DNA of 64,000 nucleotides from Mycobacterium basiliense (GTDB lineage Bacteria; Actinomycetota; Actinomycetes; Mycobacteriales; Mycobacteriaceae), in the NCBI RefSeq assembly GCF_900292015.1, contig NZ_LR130759.1, forward strand, positions 3,348,001 to 3,412,000, given 5' to 3'. Numbering within the stretch: the stretch's first letter is position 1; each line of letters begins with the position of its first letter. The notes under the pieces are model-generated. The model ran no database searches. It was not told the origin of the DNA and saw only the letters and a list, made by a program, of their open reading frames with translations. Shown here piece after piece: positions 9,232 to 20,777 of the stretch. The translations under genes and the position numbers were made by a program.

Positions 9232-11034
9232 GTGCGCCAGTACAGTGTCCCAGCCCGCTTTTCGGTCGACGAGCGCGACTCCGTCGCAGCCATGGTCTTC
9301 GAGCACGAGCGCGATGACCCCGACTTTGTCATCTACCAGCGCCTGATCGACGGAGTCTGGACCGACGTTACCTGTGCCGAGGCCGCCAGCCAGATTCGTT
9401 CGGCCGCGCTTGGCTTGATCGGCTTGGGGGTACAGGCCGGAGATCGGGTGTCGATCTTTTCCGCCACTCGATACGAGTGGGCGATCCTCGATCTCGCGAT
9501 CCTGGCGGTGGGCGCGGTCACCGTGCCCATCTATGAGACATCGTCGGCCGAGCAAGTGCGCTGGGTCTTGCACAACTCAGAAGCCGTGGTGGCGTTTGCC
9601 GAGACCGATGCGCACGCTGGAATGATCGCCGAGCTCGCCGGGGAGCTGCCCGCGCTGCGCCGGGTACTACACGTCAACGGGTCGGGCCCCAAGGCGCTCG
9701 ATCAGCTCGCCGAAGAGGGCGCGGCGGTCGATCCGACCGAGCTCGACGCGCGAATTGCGGGCCTGCGGGCCGAGCACCCGGCAACACTGATCTACACGTC
9801 GGGCACCACCGGACGCCCCAAGGGCTGCCAACTCACGCACGCAAATCTGCTTTATGAGATCCGGGGCACTCAGGAGTGTCTGCCCACGCTGCTGCGACCA
9901 GGTCAGCGACTGCTGGTCTTCTTGCCGCTGGCTCATGTGCTAGCTCGAGCCCTTACCCTGTCGGCGTTCGCCAGCAAAGTGACCGTTGGCTTTACCAGCG
10001 ACATCAAGAATCTGCTGCCCATGTTCGCGGTCTTCAAGCCGACGGTAGTGGTTTCGGTGCCAAGGGTTTTCGAAAAGGTCTACAACACCGCGGAGCAGAA
10101 TGCCGCCAACGACGGCAAGGGGGCGATCTTTAAACTTGCCGCCCAGACCGCGGTCGATTGGAGTCGGGCCTTGGACAGTGGTCGCCCGGGGCTTCTGCTG
10201 CGCGCCAAGCACGCCCTGTTTGACCGGCTGGTCTACCACAAGCTTCGTTCGGCTCTGGGCGGCGACTGCCATGCGGCCGTCTCTGGTGGTGCGCCGTTGG
10301 GCGCGCGGCTGGGCCACTTCTACCGCGGTGTGGGCCTCACCATCTACGAGGGCTACGGCCTGACCGAGACCAGCGCGGCGATTACGGTCAGCCAGATCGA
10401 CGCGCTCAAGATCGGTACGGTCGGAAAGCTGGTGCCCGGCAACAGTTTACGGATTGCCGACGATGGAGAGCTACTGGTTCGCGGCGGCGTGGTATTCAGC
10501 GGCTATTGGCGCAATGAGCAAGCCACCGACGAGGCGTTCTTCGAGGGTTGGTTCCGAACCGGCGATCTGGGCGCCGTCGACGACGACGGCTTCCTGCGGA
10601 TCACCGGGCGTAAGAAAGAGCTGATCGTCACCGCGGGCGGCAAGAACGTTGCCCCGGCCGTATTGGAGGACCAGCTGCGAGCGCACCCACTGATCAGCCA
10701 GGCGATGGTCGTCGGGGATGCGAAGCCATTCATCGGCGCGCTGATCACCATCGACCCGGAGGCGTTTGTCGGGTGGAAGCAACGCAACAGCAAGGCTGAC
10801 GACGCCACGGTGGGAGACTTGGCCGAAGATCCCGATCTGGTCGCGGAGGTGGATGCGGCCGTCAAGAACGCCAACCTTTCGGTGTCGCATGCCGAGTCGA
10901 TCCGTAAGTTCCGGATTCTGCCTGTGGACTTCACCGAGGACACTGGGGAATTGACGCCAACGATGAAGGTCAAGCGCAACGTGGTGGCCGAGAAGTTCGC
11001 CACCGAGATCGAGGCGATATACACCCGGGACTAG
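9232..11034 (+). CDS. fadD15: Long-chain fatty-acid-CoA ligase FadD15
   Basis: A 600-residue adenylate-forming enzyme, the length I recall for Rv2187. The AMP-binding signature [11 protein letters not shown] lies near residues 187-197, EGYGLTET (A5 motif) near 373, the TGDLG hinge region near 443, and the catalytic lysine of TPTMKVKRN near the C-terminus. It activates long-chain fatty acids to acyl-CoA via acyl-adenylate. The GTG at 9232 keeps the conserved N-terminus and is followed by a typical family sequence. It is divergent from Rv2186c and convergent with pimB, with a small hairpin at the junction. Expect cytosolic or membrane-associated action in fatty acid uptake and degradation. Confidence 0.93.
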   Translation: MRQYSVPARFSVDERDSVAAMVFEHERDDPDFVIYQRLIDGVWTDVTCAEAASQIRSAALGLIGLGVQAGDRVSIFSATRYEWAILDLAILAVGAVTVPIYETSSAEQVRWVLHNSEAVVAFAETDAHAGMIAELAGELPALRRVLHVNGSGPKALDQLAEEGAAVDPTELDARIAGLRAEHPATLIYTSGTTGRPKGCQLTHANLLYEIRGTQECLPTLLRPGQRLLVFLPLAHVLARALTLSAFASKVTVGFTSDIKNLLPMFAVFKPTVVVSVPRVFEKVYNTAEQNAANDGKGAIFKLAAQTAVDWSRALDSGRPGLLLRAKHALFDRLVYHKLRSALGGDCHAAVSGGAPLGARLGHFYRGVGLTIYEGYGLTETSAAITVSQIDALKIGTVGKLVPGNSLRIADDGELLVRGGVVFSGYWRNEQATDEAFFEGWFRTGDLGAVDDDGFLRITGRKKELIVTAGGKNVAPAVLEDQLRAHPLISQAMVVGDAKPFIGALITIDPEAFVGWKQRNSKADDATVGDLAEDPDLVAEVDAAVKNANLSVSHAESIRKFRILPVDFTEDTGELTPTMKVKRNVVAEKFATEIEAIYTRD

Positions 11035-11039
11035 CTTTC

Positions 11040-11056
11040 GCGCGGGTTACCCGCGC
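11040..11056. terminator. Short hairpin at the fadD15/pimB convergent junction
   Basis: GCGCGGG (11040-11046), loop TTA, CCCGCGC (11050-11056): a perfect 7-bp stem with no U tract, as is common in mycobacteria. The loop is the stop codon of pimB. It could end fadD15 transcription, or act in both directions. Confidence 0.5.
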
Positions 11057-12189
11057 AACAGGTCTGCCAGCCGGGCGGCCAGCGTATCCCAGCGCCACTC
11101 GCTGGTCACCCATTGCCGGCCGGCGGACCCCATCGCCGCCGCCCGGTCCGGATTGCTCAGCAATTCGATGACTGCGCCAGCGACCTTGTCCACCCGGTCA
11201 CCGTCGACCACTAACCCGGTTTTATTGTGCTGCACCGCTTCTGGGGCTCCGCCGGACTTACCGGCGATTACCGGCACGCCGCTGGCCGAAGCCTCCAGAA
11301 ATACGATGCCCAACCCCTCGACATCCATTCCGGCGCCGCGGGTGCGGCATGGCATTGCGAAGACGTCGGCCAGCGCATGGTGCGCTGGCAATTCCTCGCC
11401 CGGAACACCGCCGGTGAAGACCACGTGGTCGGCCACCTCGCGGTCGCGGGCCAGCCGGCGCAGTGTCTCCAGGTAAGGCCCACCCCCGACGATCACCAGC
11501 GCGGCCCCGTCGACCTGCCGGCGGATCGACGGCAGCGCCTTGATCAACATGTCCTGACCCTTGCGCGGCACCAGCCGCGATAGGCACACCACGGTGGGCC
11601 GCTCGCCCAGCCCGTAGCGCTTACGCAATTCGGCCCGGCCGGCCGGGTCTGGCCGAAACCGGTCGGTGTCCACCCCGGGTGGCAAGTGTTCCAGCGAAGC
11701 GGACGGCCCGAAGGCGGGCGCGAAACGCGACCGGGTGTAGCGACTGACGAAGGTCACCACATCGGCTTCGTCCCCAATTCGGCGCAGCACCGACCGCGCG
11801 ATTGGGAGCATCGACCAGCCCACCTCGTGACCGTGGGTGCTGGCCAGCACCCACGACGCACCGGCCTGGCGTGCCCGCGCAGCCAGCAACGCCAACGGCG
11901 CGGCGGCTCCAAACCAGACGGTGTCGATGTCGTGCTCGGCGATCAGCCGCCGCATGCGACTATCGACCGCCGGCACGGGCAGCATCAACGTCGTCGGGTG
12001 GCGCACCACCCGATAGCCGGCCGCACGAGCCGCTTCGTCATGGGCGTCAGCACCCTTCCACTGCGGCGCATACACCGTGACGGAATGTGAGCCGGCGTCG
12101 ACCAGCCGACCGACAAACTCCCCCAGATACGACTGAATGCCGCCCCGTCTGGGCGGAAAGTCGTTAGTTACCAGTAGGACCCGACTCAC
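11047..12189 (-). CDS. pimB: GDP-mannose-dependent phosphatidylinositol monomannoside mannosyltransferase PimB'
   Basis: A 380-residue GT4-type GT-B glycosyltransferase. The N-terminal half has VTNDFPPRRGGIQSY (acceptor side) and STHGHEVGWS; the C-terminal half has LSRLVPRKGQD (donor phosphate contacts by Arg and Lys) and EGLGIVFLEASASG near residue 290, the E-x7-E motif of retaining GT4 enzymes. PimB' (Rv2188c) adds the second mannose to PIM1 to give PIM2, the base of PIMs, lipomannan and LAM, at the cytosolic membrane face. I chose the GTG at 12187-12189 (VSRVLLVTNDF), as in H37Rv; the longer frame adds 20 residues without family support. It lies close to other mannolipid genes in this window. 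Confidence 0.92.
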   Translation of the reverse strand: MSRVLLVTNDFPPRRGGIQSYLGEFVGRLVDAGSHSVTVYAPQWKGADAHDEAARAAGYRVVRHPTTLMLPVPAVDSRMRRLIAEHDIDTVWFGAAAPLALLAARARQAGASWVLASTHGHEVGWSMLPIARSVLRRIGDEADVVTFVSRYTRSRFAPAFGPSASLEHLPPGVDTDRFRPDPAGRAELRKRYGLGERPTVVCLSRLVPRKGQDMLIKALPSIRRQVDGAALVIVGGGPYLETLRRLARDREVADHVVFTGGVPGEELPAHHALADVFAMPCRTRGAGMDVEGLGIVFLEASASGVPVIAGKSGGAPEAVQHNKTGLVVDGDRVDKVAGAVIELLSNPDRAAAMGSAGRQWVTSEWRWDTLAARLADLLRG

Positions 12190-12249
12190 CCGCGTCAATC
12201 TAGCCTGAGGACCATGCGCGGTCGTTCGGTGGTCCGCCGAGAAGGGCAA

Positions 12250-13080
12250 TCAGCTCGCCCGGGTCAACCACCGCTGCCAGCGGGCAAGCAAGCCCGCGAC
12301 GTCGGTGTTGAGCACCTCGCGCACCGCGCTGGCCATGCCCGAATGCGTTGCACCACAAGCGATCCGGTAGAACTCGCGCAGGGTGGTCGTGCCGTAGGTA
12401 TCCGCAACGAATCGAGCAAACCACCACGCGCTGTCGTAGGCCACCAAACGCTGCGGACCGGGCGAGTCCAGGTCGGCGTCCGACGGCAGCGCGTCGGGTA
12501 CTGTCCCTTCGGGCGGCGCGGCGGCGGGTCTTGCGACGAAATCGGCCACCCCCTCGGTCAGCCAACGTGGCGCATCCAATGCCGTGTCAGCGCGGGCCGC
12601 ATAGTGAAAAAGCTCGTGAGTCACCACTATTCGCAGTGCACTCGGGCTCATGCCGACCGCCCCCGGCGCGAATACGATCCGTTGACCGACCACCGTGCGG
12701 CGGGCCGGATCGACGCGGTCCGCGACGGTTACCGCCGCGATATCGGCCCATTGCGATGCCAGGCCACCACCGGCCGCGGACCGAAACTGGTCATCCGTGC
12801 CCGCGGCGACCACCGAGATTTCCCGCGACCAGTCGCCGCCCCAGAAGGCGACCACTGCGTGGATCGCGGCTCCGATGTTCGCTGCGACGCGAGAGAGCAG
12901 CAGGTCGGCGCTCTCGCCGCCCAGGCTGACGAGCCGAATTGTGCGGTCGCCCATGATCAGCGGCGACCGACCGATGTCCGCCGCCGATGCCGCCGACCGG
13001 GATGGGGATTTGTCGCTCGGCGGATTAGCCGCCAGCAGCGCGGCCATGCCGAGTTGAGCTGCAAATATCCAGGCCAACAC
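12250..13080 (-). CDS. Exported protein with HExxH zinc-peptidase-like motif, Rv2189c orthologue
   Basis: A 276-residue protein with an N-terminal hydrophobic segment LAWIFAAQLGMAALLAA and a strongly basic stretch encoded just upstream, typical of a signal peptide or anchor. Near residue 154 it has HELFHYAAR followed by LTEGVADF, an HExxH plus downstream Glu arrangement of gluzincin-type metallopeptidases (peptidase MA-like families). This supports a zinc-dependent hydrolase outside the membrane, but substrates are unknown. The GTG at 13078-13080 is the only standard start near the signal segment; a CTG upstream would restore the basic n-region. It follows the NlpC/P60 gene by 46 bases in the same direction, so both may act on the cell wall. 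Confidence 0.72.
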   Translation of the reverse strand: MLAWIFAAQLGMAALLAANPPSDKSPSRSAASAADIGRSPLIMGDRTIRLVSLGGESADLLLSRVAANIGAAIHAVVAFWGGDWSREISVVAAGTDDQFRSAAGGGLASQWADIAAVTVADRVDPARRTVVGQRIVFAPGAVGMSPSALRIVVTHELFHYAARADTALDAPRWLTEGVADFVARPAAAPPEGTVPDALPSDADLDSPGPQRLVAYDSAWWFARFVADTYGTTTLREFYRIACGATHSGMASAVREVLNTDVAGLLARWQRWLTRAS

Positions 13081-13126
13081 CAGCGACAGCCGCCGCGAGC
13101 AGCGACGATACCGGGCGCTGCGGCCG

Positions 13127-14290
13127 TCAGTAACGACGGGCGTCGTAGATCGGGCCAGAGGAAGTCATCGGTACTACCCGCACCGGCTGGCCGTAGGTGG
13201 AGGAATGGACCATTAGGCCGTCGCCGATGTAGATCCCGGCGTGCGACGCGTCGGAGTAGAAGGTCAGCACATCTCCGGGCTGCAGGTCGGTGAGCGACAC
13301 CGGCTGGCCGCCGTGCGCCAGCGCCTGGCTGGAATGCGGCAACGCGATGCCGGCTTGCTGGAATGCCCACATGACCAAGCCGGAACAGTCGAACCCACCG
13401 GGCGCGGCGCCACCCCACGCGTAGGGCGAGCCGACCTGGGTGAGCGCCGCCTGCACCACGACCGCACGGTCACCGCCACCATCGCCCGGGGGCTCGAACG
13501 GCATCCCCGGCATGCCGCCCTGCGGTGGAGCCTCACCGGGTGCGGGCATGGGCGCACCCGCCGGCGGCCCGCCAGGCGCCAATCCCGTCGGCGACGGCCC
13601 AGGAGCTCCCGGAAGTCCCGCGGGCACCTGTCCCGGGTCGGCGAGCGCGGTGCGCTGATCCGGCGTCAACGCCATGTACTGCGACTTGACGACGGCGATC
13701 TGCACCTGCAGTTGGCTTTGCCGGTGCTGCAGGCTAGCCCGCACCGCTGCGGCTTGTTCGGCCGCCGACTTGGCATCGGCAGCCGACTGGGCCGAAGCCT
13801 GTTCGGCTTTGGCGGCCTGTTCCCCGGCAGCCCGAAAACCTGCCATCTGCAGTGACATTTGATGAGCCATCACCCGCTGCATCGACATCCCGTCGATGAG
13901 TAGCTGCGGCGAAGCGGCCGTCAGGATCGCGTACATGCCGTCGGTGCGACCGCCCATGTACGCGGCAGCCGCGACCTTGTTGACCGATGTTTGGAAGGTG
14001 GCCAAATGCGCCTTCGCTGCCTCCAGCGCGGCCTGAGCATCGGCAAGCTTCTTTTCCGCCGCTTGCTGGGCCGCAAGCTTGGCGTTCAGATCGAGTTCTG
14101 CGCTGTGCATCGCCTCAGTGGTCTGCTCGGCCTGCCGAGACAATTCGTTAAGCTTTGCCAGCGCGTCATCCGCCGGATCGGCCAGCGCATTCGCGGCGAG
14201 AACCCCGGAGACGACGGTGAAGCTCGCTAACGAACCGATGGCAGACCGCTTGATGACACGCGCGATCGGATGCCTACAGTCGAGCTTCAA
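13127..14290 (-). CDS. NlpC/P60 peptidoglycan endopeptidase, Rv2190c orthologue
   Basis: A 387-residue exported hydrolase. Residues 1-38 form a signal peptide ending near ANALADP. Residues 45-210 are an Ala/Gln/Lys-rich coiled coil, 225-270 a Pro/Gly linker, and 275-387 the NlpC/P60 domain with catalytic Cys302 (DCSGLV), His350 (DASHAGIYIG) and a third residue at His362 (VHSST). Such enzymes cut the D-Glu to mDAP bond of stem peptides during cell separation; Rv2190c is linked to virulence and cell-wall integrity in M. tuberculosis. I chose the TTG at 14288-14290 because AAGGAAG lies about eight bases before it and the length then matches the 385-residue orthologue; the ATG 30 codons upstream gives an odd N-terminus. 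Confidence 0.88.
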   Translation of the reverse strand: MKLDCRHPIARVIKRSAIGSLASFTVVSGVLAANALADPADDALAKLNELSRQAEQTTEAMHSAELDLNAKLAAQQAAEKKLADAQAALEAAKAHLATFQTSVNKVAAAAYMGGRTDGMYAILTAASPQLLIDGMSMQRVMAHQMSLQMAGFRAAGEQAAKAEQASAQSAADAKSAAEQAAAVRASLQHRQSQLQVQIAVVKSQYMALTPDQRTALADPGQVPAGLPGAPGPSPTGLAPGGPPAGAPMPAPGEAPPQGGMPGMPFEPPGDGGGDRAVVVQAALTQVGSPYAWGGAAPGGFDCSGLVMWAFQQAGIALPHSSQALAHGGQPVSLTDLQPGDVLTFYSDASHAGIYIGDGLMVHSSTYGQPVRVVPMTSSGPIYDARRY

Positions 14291-14473
14291 GATTTGCTTC
14301 CTTAAACTGCCATCGGCGCCAAGCCGTCGAGCCGGTTTAGGTCTCAAACAGGTTACGAAACGATATCGGCGTTTGTCCAAAGGGGGGAGTTAAGAAAATG
14401 GGTAGATTTCTGTAATTTTCATGTGAGAGCGCGTCTTTGCGCGTCCACCACCATACATACCCGGACATATCCA

Positions 14474-14728
14474 TTACGCAACGCCCGACGAGCGGTCGCG
14501 CCGGATCGGCACCAGACGTAACCTCGGTGCCAGTCCGGCCTCGGCGAGCGTCTCCAGCGCCACGCGCTCGTCGTACGACAACGTGTCCGGCACCCCGAGC
14601 AGCACACTCACCACGCAATCGCGGCACGCGGGGCCGCGTACGGCGCAGTCGTCGCAGTCGATCACCACCGGCTGCCCCGGTTCAGGTGCTGCACCGCTCT
14701 TGCTGTTGGTTGCGCTGCTGTATGGCAT
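14474..14728 (-). CDS. Small four-cysteine conserved actinobacterial protein
   Basis: An 84-residue protein. The ATG at 14726-14728 is preceded by GAGAGGA about ten bases upstream, a good ribosome-binding site. The core [21 protein letters not shown] has two CxxC pairs, suggesting a bound zinc or Fe-S cluster or redox disulfides. It is followed by VLLGVP and a C-terminal helix [16 protein letters not shown] have seen this Cys-rich core in small uncharacterised actinobacterial proteins next to NlpC/P60 genes, which is the case here (183 bases upstream of Rv2190c, same strand). No function is known to me. It is easily missed because a larger spurious reading frame surrounds it. Confidence 0.75.
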   Translation of the reverse strand: MPYSSATNSKSGAAPEPGQPVVIDCDDCAVRGPACRDCVVSVLLGVPDTLSYDERVALETLAEAGLAPRLRLVPIRRDRSSGVA

Positions 14729-16747
14729 CTGGCGTCGATCCTCTCGGTTGGGGCTGTCCGCTCGCGAAGTCGGGCTGTGCCGAACGTTAGCCGTCGGCAC
14801 CGACAGCTCTGCCCCGATGCGATCTCGGCACCCAGGCCGCGTGGGAACCATCGGCTGTCGGTGCGGCTGCCTAAAGTCACGGCCATGGCCGCGGCGAGTG
14901 GAACTCAGCTGAGTCTGGCCGGGCTCGACCCGGGCGCCTTTCCGGGCATCGCCTCGCCCGCGATGCCGGCCGGTGACATCGATGAATCCGACGAAGTGCC
15001 GTTGCGCCAGACCACCTTCGTCGTCGTGGACTTGGAAACCACGGGCGGACGGATGACGGGCACCGCACAGGCTCCGCCGGATGCCATCACCGAGATCGGG
15101 GCGGTCAAAGTGCGCGGCGGGGTGGTTCTCGGGGAGTTCGCCACCCTGGTAAATCCGCAACGCAACATTCCACCCCAGATCGTGCGATTGACCGGCATCA
15201 CGACGGCGATGGCGGGTGACGCTCCGACCATCGATGCGGTCCTGCCGATGTTTCTCGAGTTCATCGGGGATTCGGTGTTGGTCGCCCACAACGCCGGATT
15301 CGACATCGGGTTCCTGCGTTCTGCCGCGGAGCGCTGTGACATCACCTGGCCGCGACCGAAGGTCTTGTGCACGGTCCGGCTGGCGCGTCGAGTCCTCAGT
15401 AGAGAAGAAGCGCCCAGCGTGCGCCTCGGCGCTCTGGCGCGGCTATTTGCTGTGGCAAACCAGCCAACGCACCGCGCCCTAGATGATGCGCGCGCCACCG
15501 TCGAGGTGTTGCATGCCCTCATCGAACGAGTCGGCAACCAGGGCGTGCATACCTATGCCGACCTGCGCGGGTATCTGCCAAACGTGACCCCGGCGCAGCG
15601 GCGCAAGCGGGTACTGGCCGCGGGATTGCCGCACCGTCCGGGAATCTATTTATTCCGCGGGCCGTCCGACGAAGTGCTCTACGTCGGCACCGCAGTCGAC
15701 CTGCGTCGCCGGGTGAGTCAATACTTCAACGGCGCCGACTCCCGAGGCCGGATGAAAGAGATGGTCGCCTTGGCCGACTCGGTCGATCACGTCGAGTGCG
15801 CGCACTCGCTGGAGGCCGGCGTCCGTGAACTGCGGATGCTTGCCGCACACGCCCCACCTTTCAATCGCCGATCGAGGTTTCCGCACCGTTGGTGGTGGGT
15901 GGTGCTCACCGAGGAACCGTTTCCCCGCCTATCGGTGGTTCGTGCCCCGCGACACGACCAAGTCATCGGCCCATTTCGGTCCCGCACCGAGGCCGCCGAC
16001 ACGGCGACGCTGCTGGCCCGGTTCACCGGGGTGCGGACCTGCACCAAGCGGCTAGCGCGTTCGGCACTACACGGCCCGGCCTGCCCCGAGCTTGAGGTTT
16101 CGCCCTGCCCCGCCGCACGCGACGTGACGGCCGAACGTTATGCCGAAGCGGCACGACGCGTGGTGGATCTGATCGATGGGGTCGATAACTCCGCAGTGGC
16201 CACGGCCGTGCACCAGGTCGCTGACCTAGCCGAGCACCATCGATATGAGAGCGCCGCACGGCTACGCGACCGGATCGCCACCGCCGTCGAGGTGCTGTGG
16301 CGTGGGCAACGGTTGCGCACGCTAACCGCCCTGCCCGAATTGATCGCTGCGGCGCCGGACGGCGCCGGTGGATACCAGCTCGCTGTCATCCGCCACGGCC
16401 AACTCGCGGCCGCCGGCAACGCTGGGCGCGGGATCCCACCGATGCCGGTCGTCGACGCCATCCAGGCAGGTGCGCAAACCGTGGTGCCGGCGCGGGCACC
16501 GCTACGTGGCGCGCTGGTGGAAGAGACCGCACTTATCACTCGCTGGCTCACCACGGCGGGAGTCCGCATCGTGCGGGTCGCCGCCGCGGCCGGCGGCGAG
16601 CACTGCACGACGACCTGCGGCTGGGCCTCCCCGCTGCGGTCGGCCGGCGCCTGGGCAGCGTGGGCGGCATCCGCACGCTCGGCGCGACTGGCCGCCGAAC
16701 AGGCCCCCAACTCCGTTGCTCATCGTCGGCAGAGTGGGAACATGCCA

Positions 16748-18641
<1,894 letters not shown>

Positions 18642-18690
18642 GCCGGCGGCTCCCGAACAGCCCCCAACAGGAACGAACAGGAGTGCTCAG

Positions 18691-19596
18691 TTGAAGAAAC
18701 TGGGGTTCACCCGATCCGGTGCTACCAAGCCGATTGGCCGGCTCGGCGGGCCACTGCGTGCCTCGCGTAGGCGCCCGGCCGAGCAGCAGCGAGCCGTTCG
18801 AACGCGACGCCGATTGCACCGCCGGTTGTCGGGTGGACTGCTGCTGCTGATTGCGCTGACCATCGCCGGCGGGCTGGCCGCGGTGCTGACCCCCACACCG
18901 CAGGTGGCGGTCGCCGACGAATCGTCCTCGGCCCTGCTGCGAACGGGCAAGCAACTCTTCGACACGTCGTGCGTCTCTTGCCACGGCGCCAACCTGCAGG
19001 GTGTGGCCGACCATGGGCCAAGCCTGATCGGCGTCGGCGAGGCGGCCGTCTACTTCCAGGTGTCGACCGGGCGGATGCCAGCCGTGCGTGGTGAGGCTCA
19101 GGCTCAGCGCAAAGACCCGATCTTCGACGAGGCACAAACCGATGCCCTCGGCGCTTATGTGCAGGCAAACGGCGGCGGCCCCACCGTGGTGCGCAACCCC
19201 GACGGCAGCATCGCCATGCAATCACTGCGCGGAAGCGACCTGGGCCGCGGCGGCGATCTGTTCCGGCTGAACTGCACGTCCTGCCATAACTTCACCGGAA
19301 AGGGCGGTGCGCTGTCATCGGGCAAGTTCGCCCCCGACCTGGGCCCCGCCAATGAGCAACAAATCCTCACCGCGATGCTGACCGGTCCGCAGAACATGCC
19401 CAAGTTCGCCGACCGCCAGCTGTCGTTCGACGCGAAAAAGGACATCATCGCCTACGTCAGGGCCGTCGCCGAGGAGCGGCAGCCCGGTGGTTACGGACTT
19501 GGCGGATTCGGACCCGCACCCGAGGGCATGGCGATCTGGATCATCGGCATGGTCGCCGCTATCGGACTGGCACTGTGGATTGGGGCGCGATCATGA
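18691..19596 (+). CDS. qcrC: Diheme cytochrome c subunit QcrC of the bcc complex
   Basis: A 301-residue protein with a TTG start preceded by AGGAG seven bases upstream. The N-terminus is basic (residues 20-50), followed by a membrane segment [19 protein letters not shown]. Two c-type heme sites are present, CVSCH (Cys94-His98) and CTSCH (Cys195-His199), and a C-terminal membrane helix [19 protein letters not shown]. It replaces soluble cytochrome c by passing electrons from the Rieske protein to CuA of the oxidase. It is about 20 residues longer than the H37Rv protein because of extra basic/Gly residues near the N-terminus. The end overlaps qcrA by ATGA. Confidence 0.95.
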   Translation: MKKLGFTRSGATKPIGRLGGPLRASRRRPAEQQRAVRTRRRLHRRLSGGLLLLIALTIAGGLAAVLTPTPQVAVADESSSALLRTGKQLFDTSCVSCHGANLQGVADHGPSLIGVGEAAVYFQVSTGRMPAVRGEAQAQRKDPIFDEAQTDALGAYVQANGGGPTVVRNPDGSIAMQSLRGSDLGRGGDLFRLNCTSCHNFTGKGGALSSGKFAPDLGPANEQQILTAMLTGPQNMPKFADRQLSFDAKKDIIAYVRAVAEERQPGGYGLGGFGPAPEGMAIWIIGMVAAIGLALWIGARS

Positions 19597-20777
19597 GCGA
19601 CGGCTCGAACGATACCGGCGTTTCGCGCGAGCCCGACGAGGCCGCGCTGGCCGAGATGTCGCAGCAGGAACTACTGGAGTTGGGCGGCAAGCTCGACGGG
19701 GTCAACATCGCCTATAAAGAGCCCCGCTGGCCGGTCGAGGGCACCAAGGCCGAGAAGCGGGCCGAGCGGGGAGTGGCGCTTTGGCTTTTGCTGGGCGGCG
19801 TATTTGGGCTCGCGCTGCTGCTGGTCTTCCTGTTTTGGCCATGGGAGTACAGGCCCCGCGGGGACGCGGGGAACTTGATGTACTCGCTGGCTACCCCGTT
19901 GTACGGGCTGACCTTCGGAATGTCCGTCCTAGCCATTGCCGTGGGTGCGGTGCTGTTCCAAAAACGCTTTATCCCAGAAGAGATTACGATTCAGGACCGG
20001 CACGACGGAGCCTCCCGCGAAGTCGACCGCAAGACGGTGGTGGCCAACCTGGCAGACGCCTTCGAGAGCTCGACGATCCGACGTCGCAAGCTCGTGGGGC
20101 TGTCCCTGGGTGTGGGTATGGGCGCCTTCGGACTCGGTACCTTGGTCGCGTTTGCTGGCGGTCTCATCAAGAATCCGTGGAAACCGGTCGTCCCGACCGC
20201 CGAGGGCAAGAAGGCCGTGTTGTGGACGTCGGGGTGGACCCCGCGGTACAAGGGCGAAACAATCTATCTGGCCCGGGCCACCGGACTTGGCGACGGACCG
20301 CCGTTCACCAAGATGCGCCCCGAGGACCTCGATGCCGGCGGCATGGAGACGGTGTTTCCCTGGCGGGTATCCGACGGCGACGGCACCACCGTGGAATCAC
20401 ATGAAAAGCTGCAGCAGATCGCGCTGGGCGTCCGCAACCCGGTAATGCTGATCCGGATCAAACCCAGCGACATGCACCGTGTAGTCAAGCGGCAGAACCA
20501 GGAGAGCTTCAACTTCGGCGAGCTTTTCGCCTTCACGAAGGTCTGCTCGCACCTGGGCTGCCCGTCTTCGTTGTATGAGCAGCAGTCCTACCGAATCTTG
20601 TGCCCGTGTCATCAGTCCCAGTTCGACGCGCTGCATTTCGCCAAGCCGATATTCGGTCCGGCGGCGCGCGCACTGGCGCAGCTGCCCATCACAATCGACA
20701 CCGAGGGGTATCTGGTCGCCAACGGCGACTTCATCGAGCCCGTCGGACCGGCATTCTGGGAGCGCACAACAACATGA
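19593..20777 (+). CDS. qcrA: Rieske iron-sulfur subunit QcrA
   Basis: A 394-residue protein. The ATG at 19593 overlaps the qcrC stop as ATGA, indicating coupled translation. Three N-terminal membrane helices (from [19 protein letters not shown]) are characteristic of actinobacterial Rieske proteins. The 2Fe-2S site is Cys318-His320 in CSHLGC and Cys337-His340 in CPCH, with Cys323 and Cys339 as the expected stabilising disulfide. It is shorter at the N-terminus than the H37Rv protein (429 residues), in a variable cytosolic tail. It takes electrons from menaquinol and passes them to QcrC. The end overlaps qcrB by ATGA. Confidence 0.95.
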   Translation: MSDGSNDTGVSREPDEAALAEMSQQELLELGGKLDGVNIAYKEPRWPVEGTKAEKRAERGVALWLLLGGVFGLALLLVFLFWPWEYRPRGDAGNLMYSLATPLYGLTFGMSVLAIAVGAVLFQKRFIPEEITIQDRHDGASREVDRKTVVANLADAFESSTIRRRKLVGLSLGVGMGAFGLGTLVAFAGGLIKNPWKPVVPTAEGKKAVLWTSGWTPRYKGETIYLARATGLGDGPPFTKMRPEDLDAGGMETVFPWRVSDGDGTTVESHEKLQQIALGVRNPVMLIRIKPSDMHRVVKRQNQESFNFGELFAFTKVCSHLGCPSSLYEQQSYRILCPCHQSQFDALHFAKPIFGPAARALAQLPITIDTEGYLVANGDFIEPVGPAFWERTTT

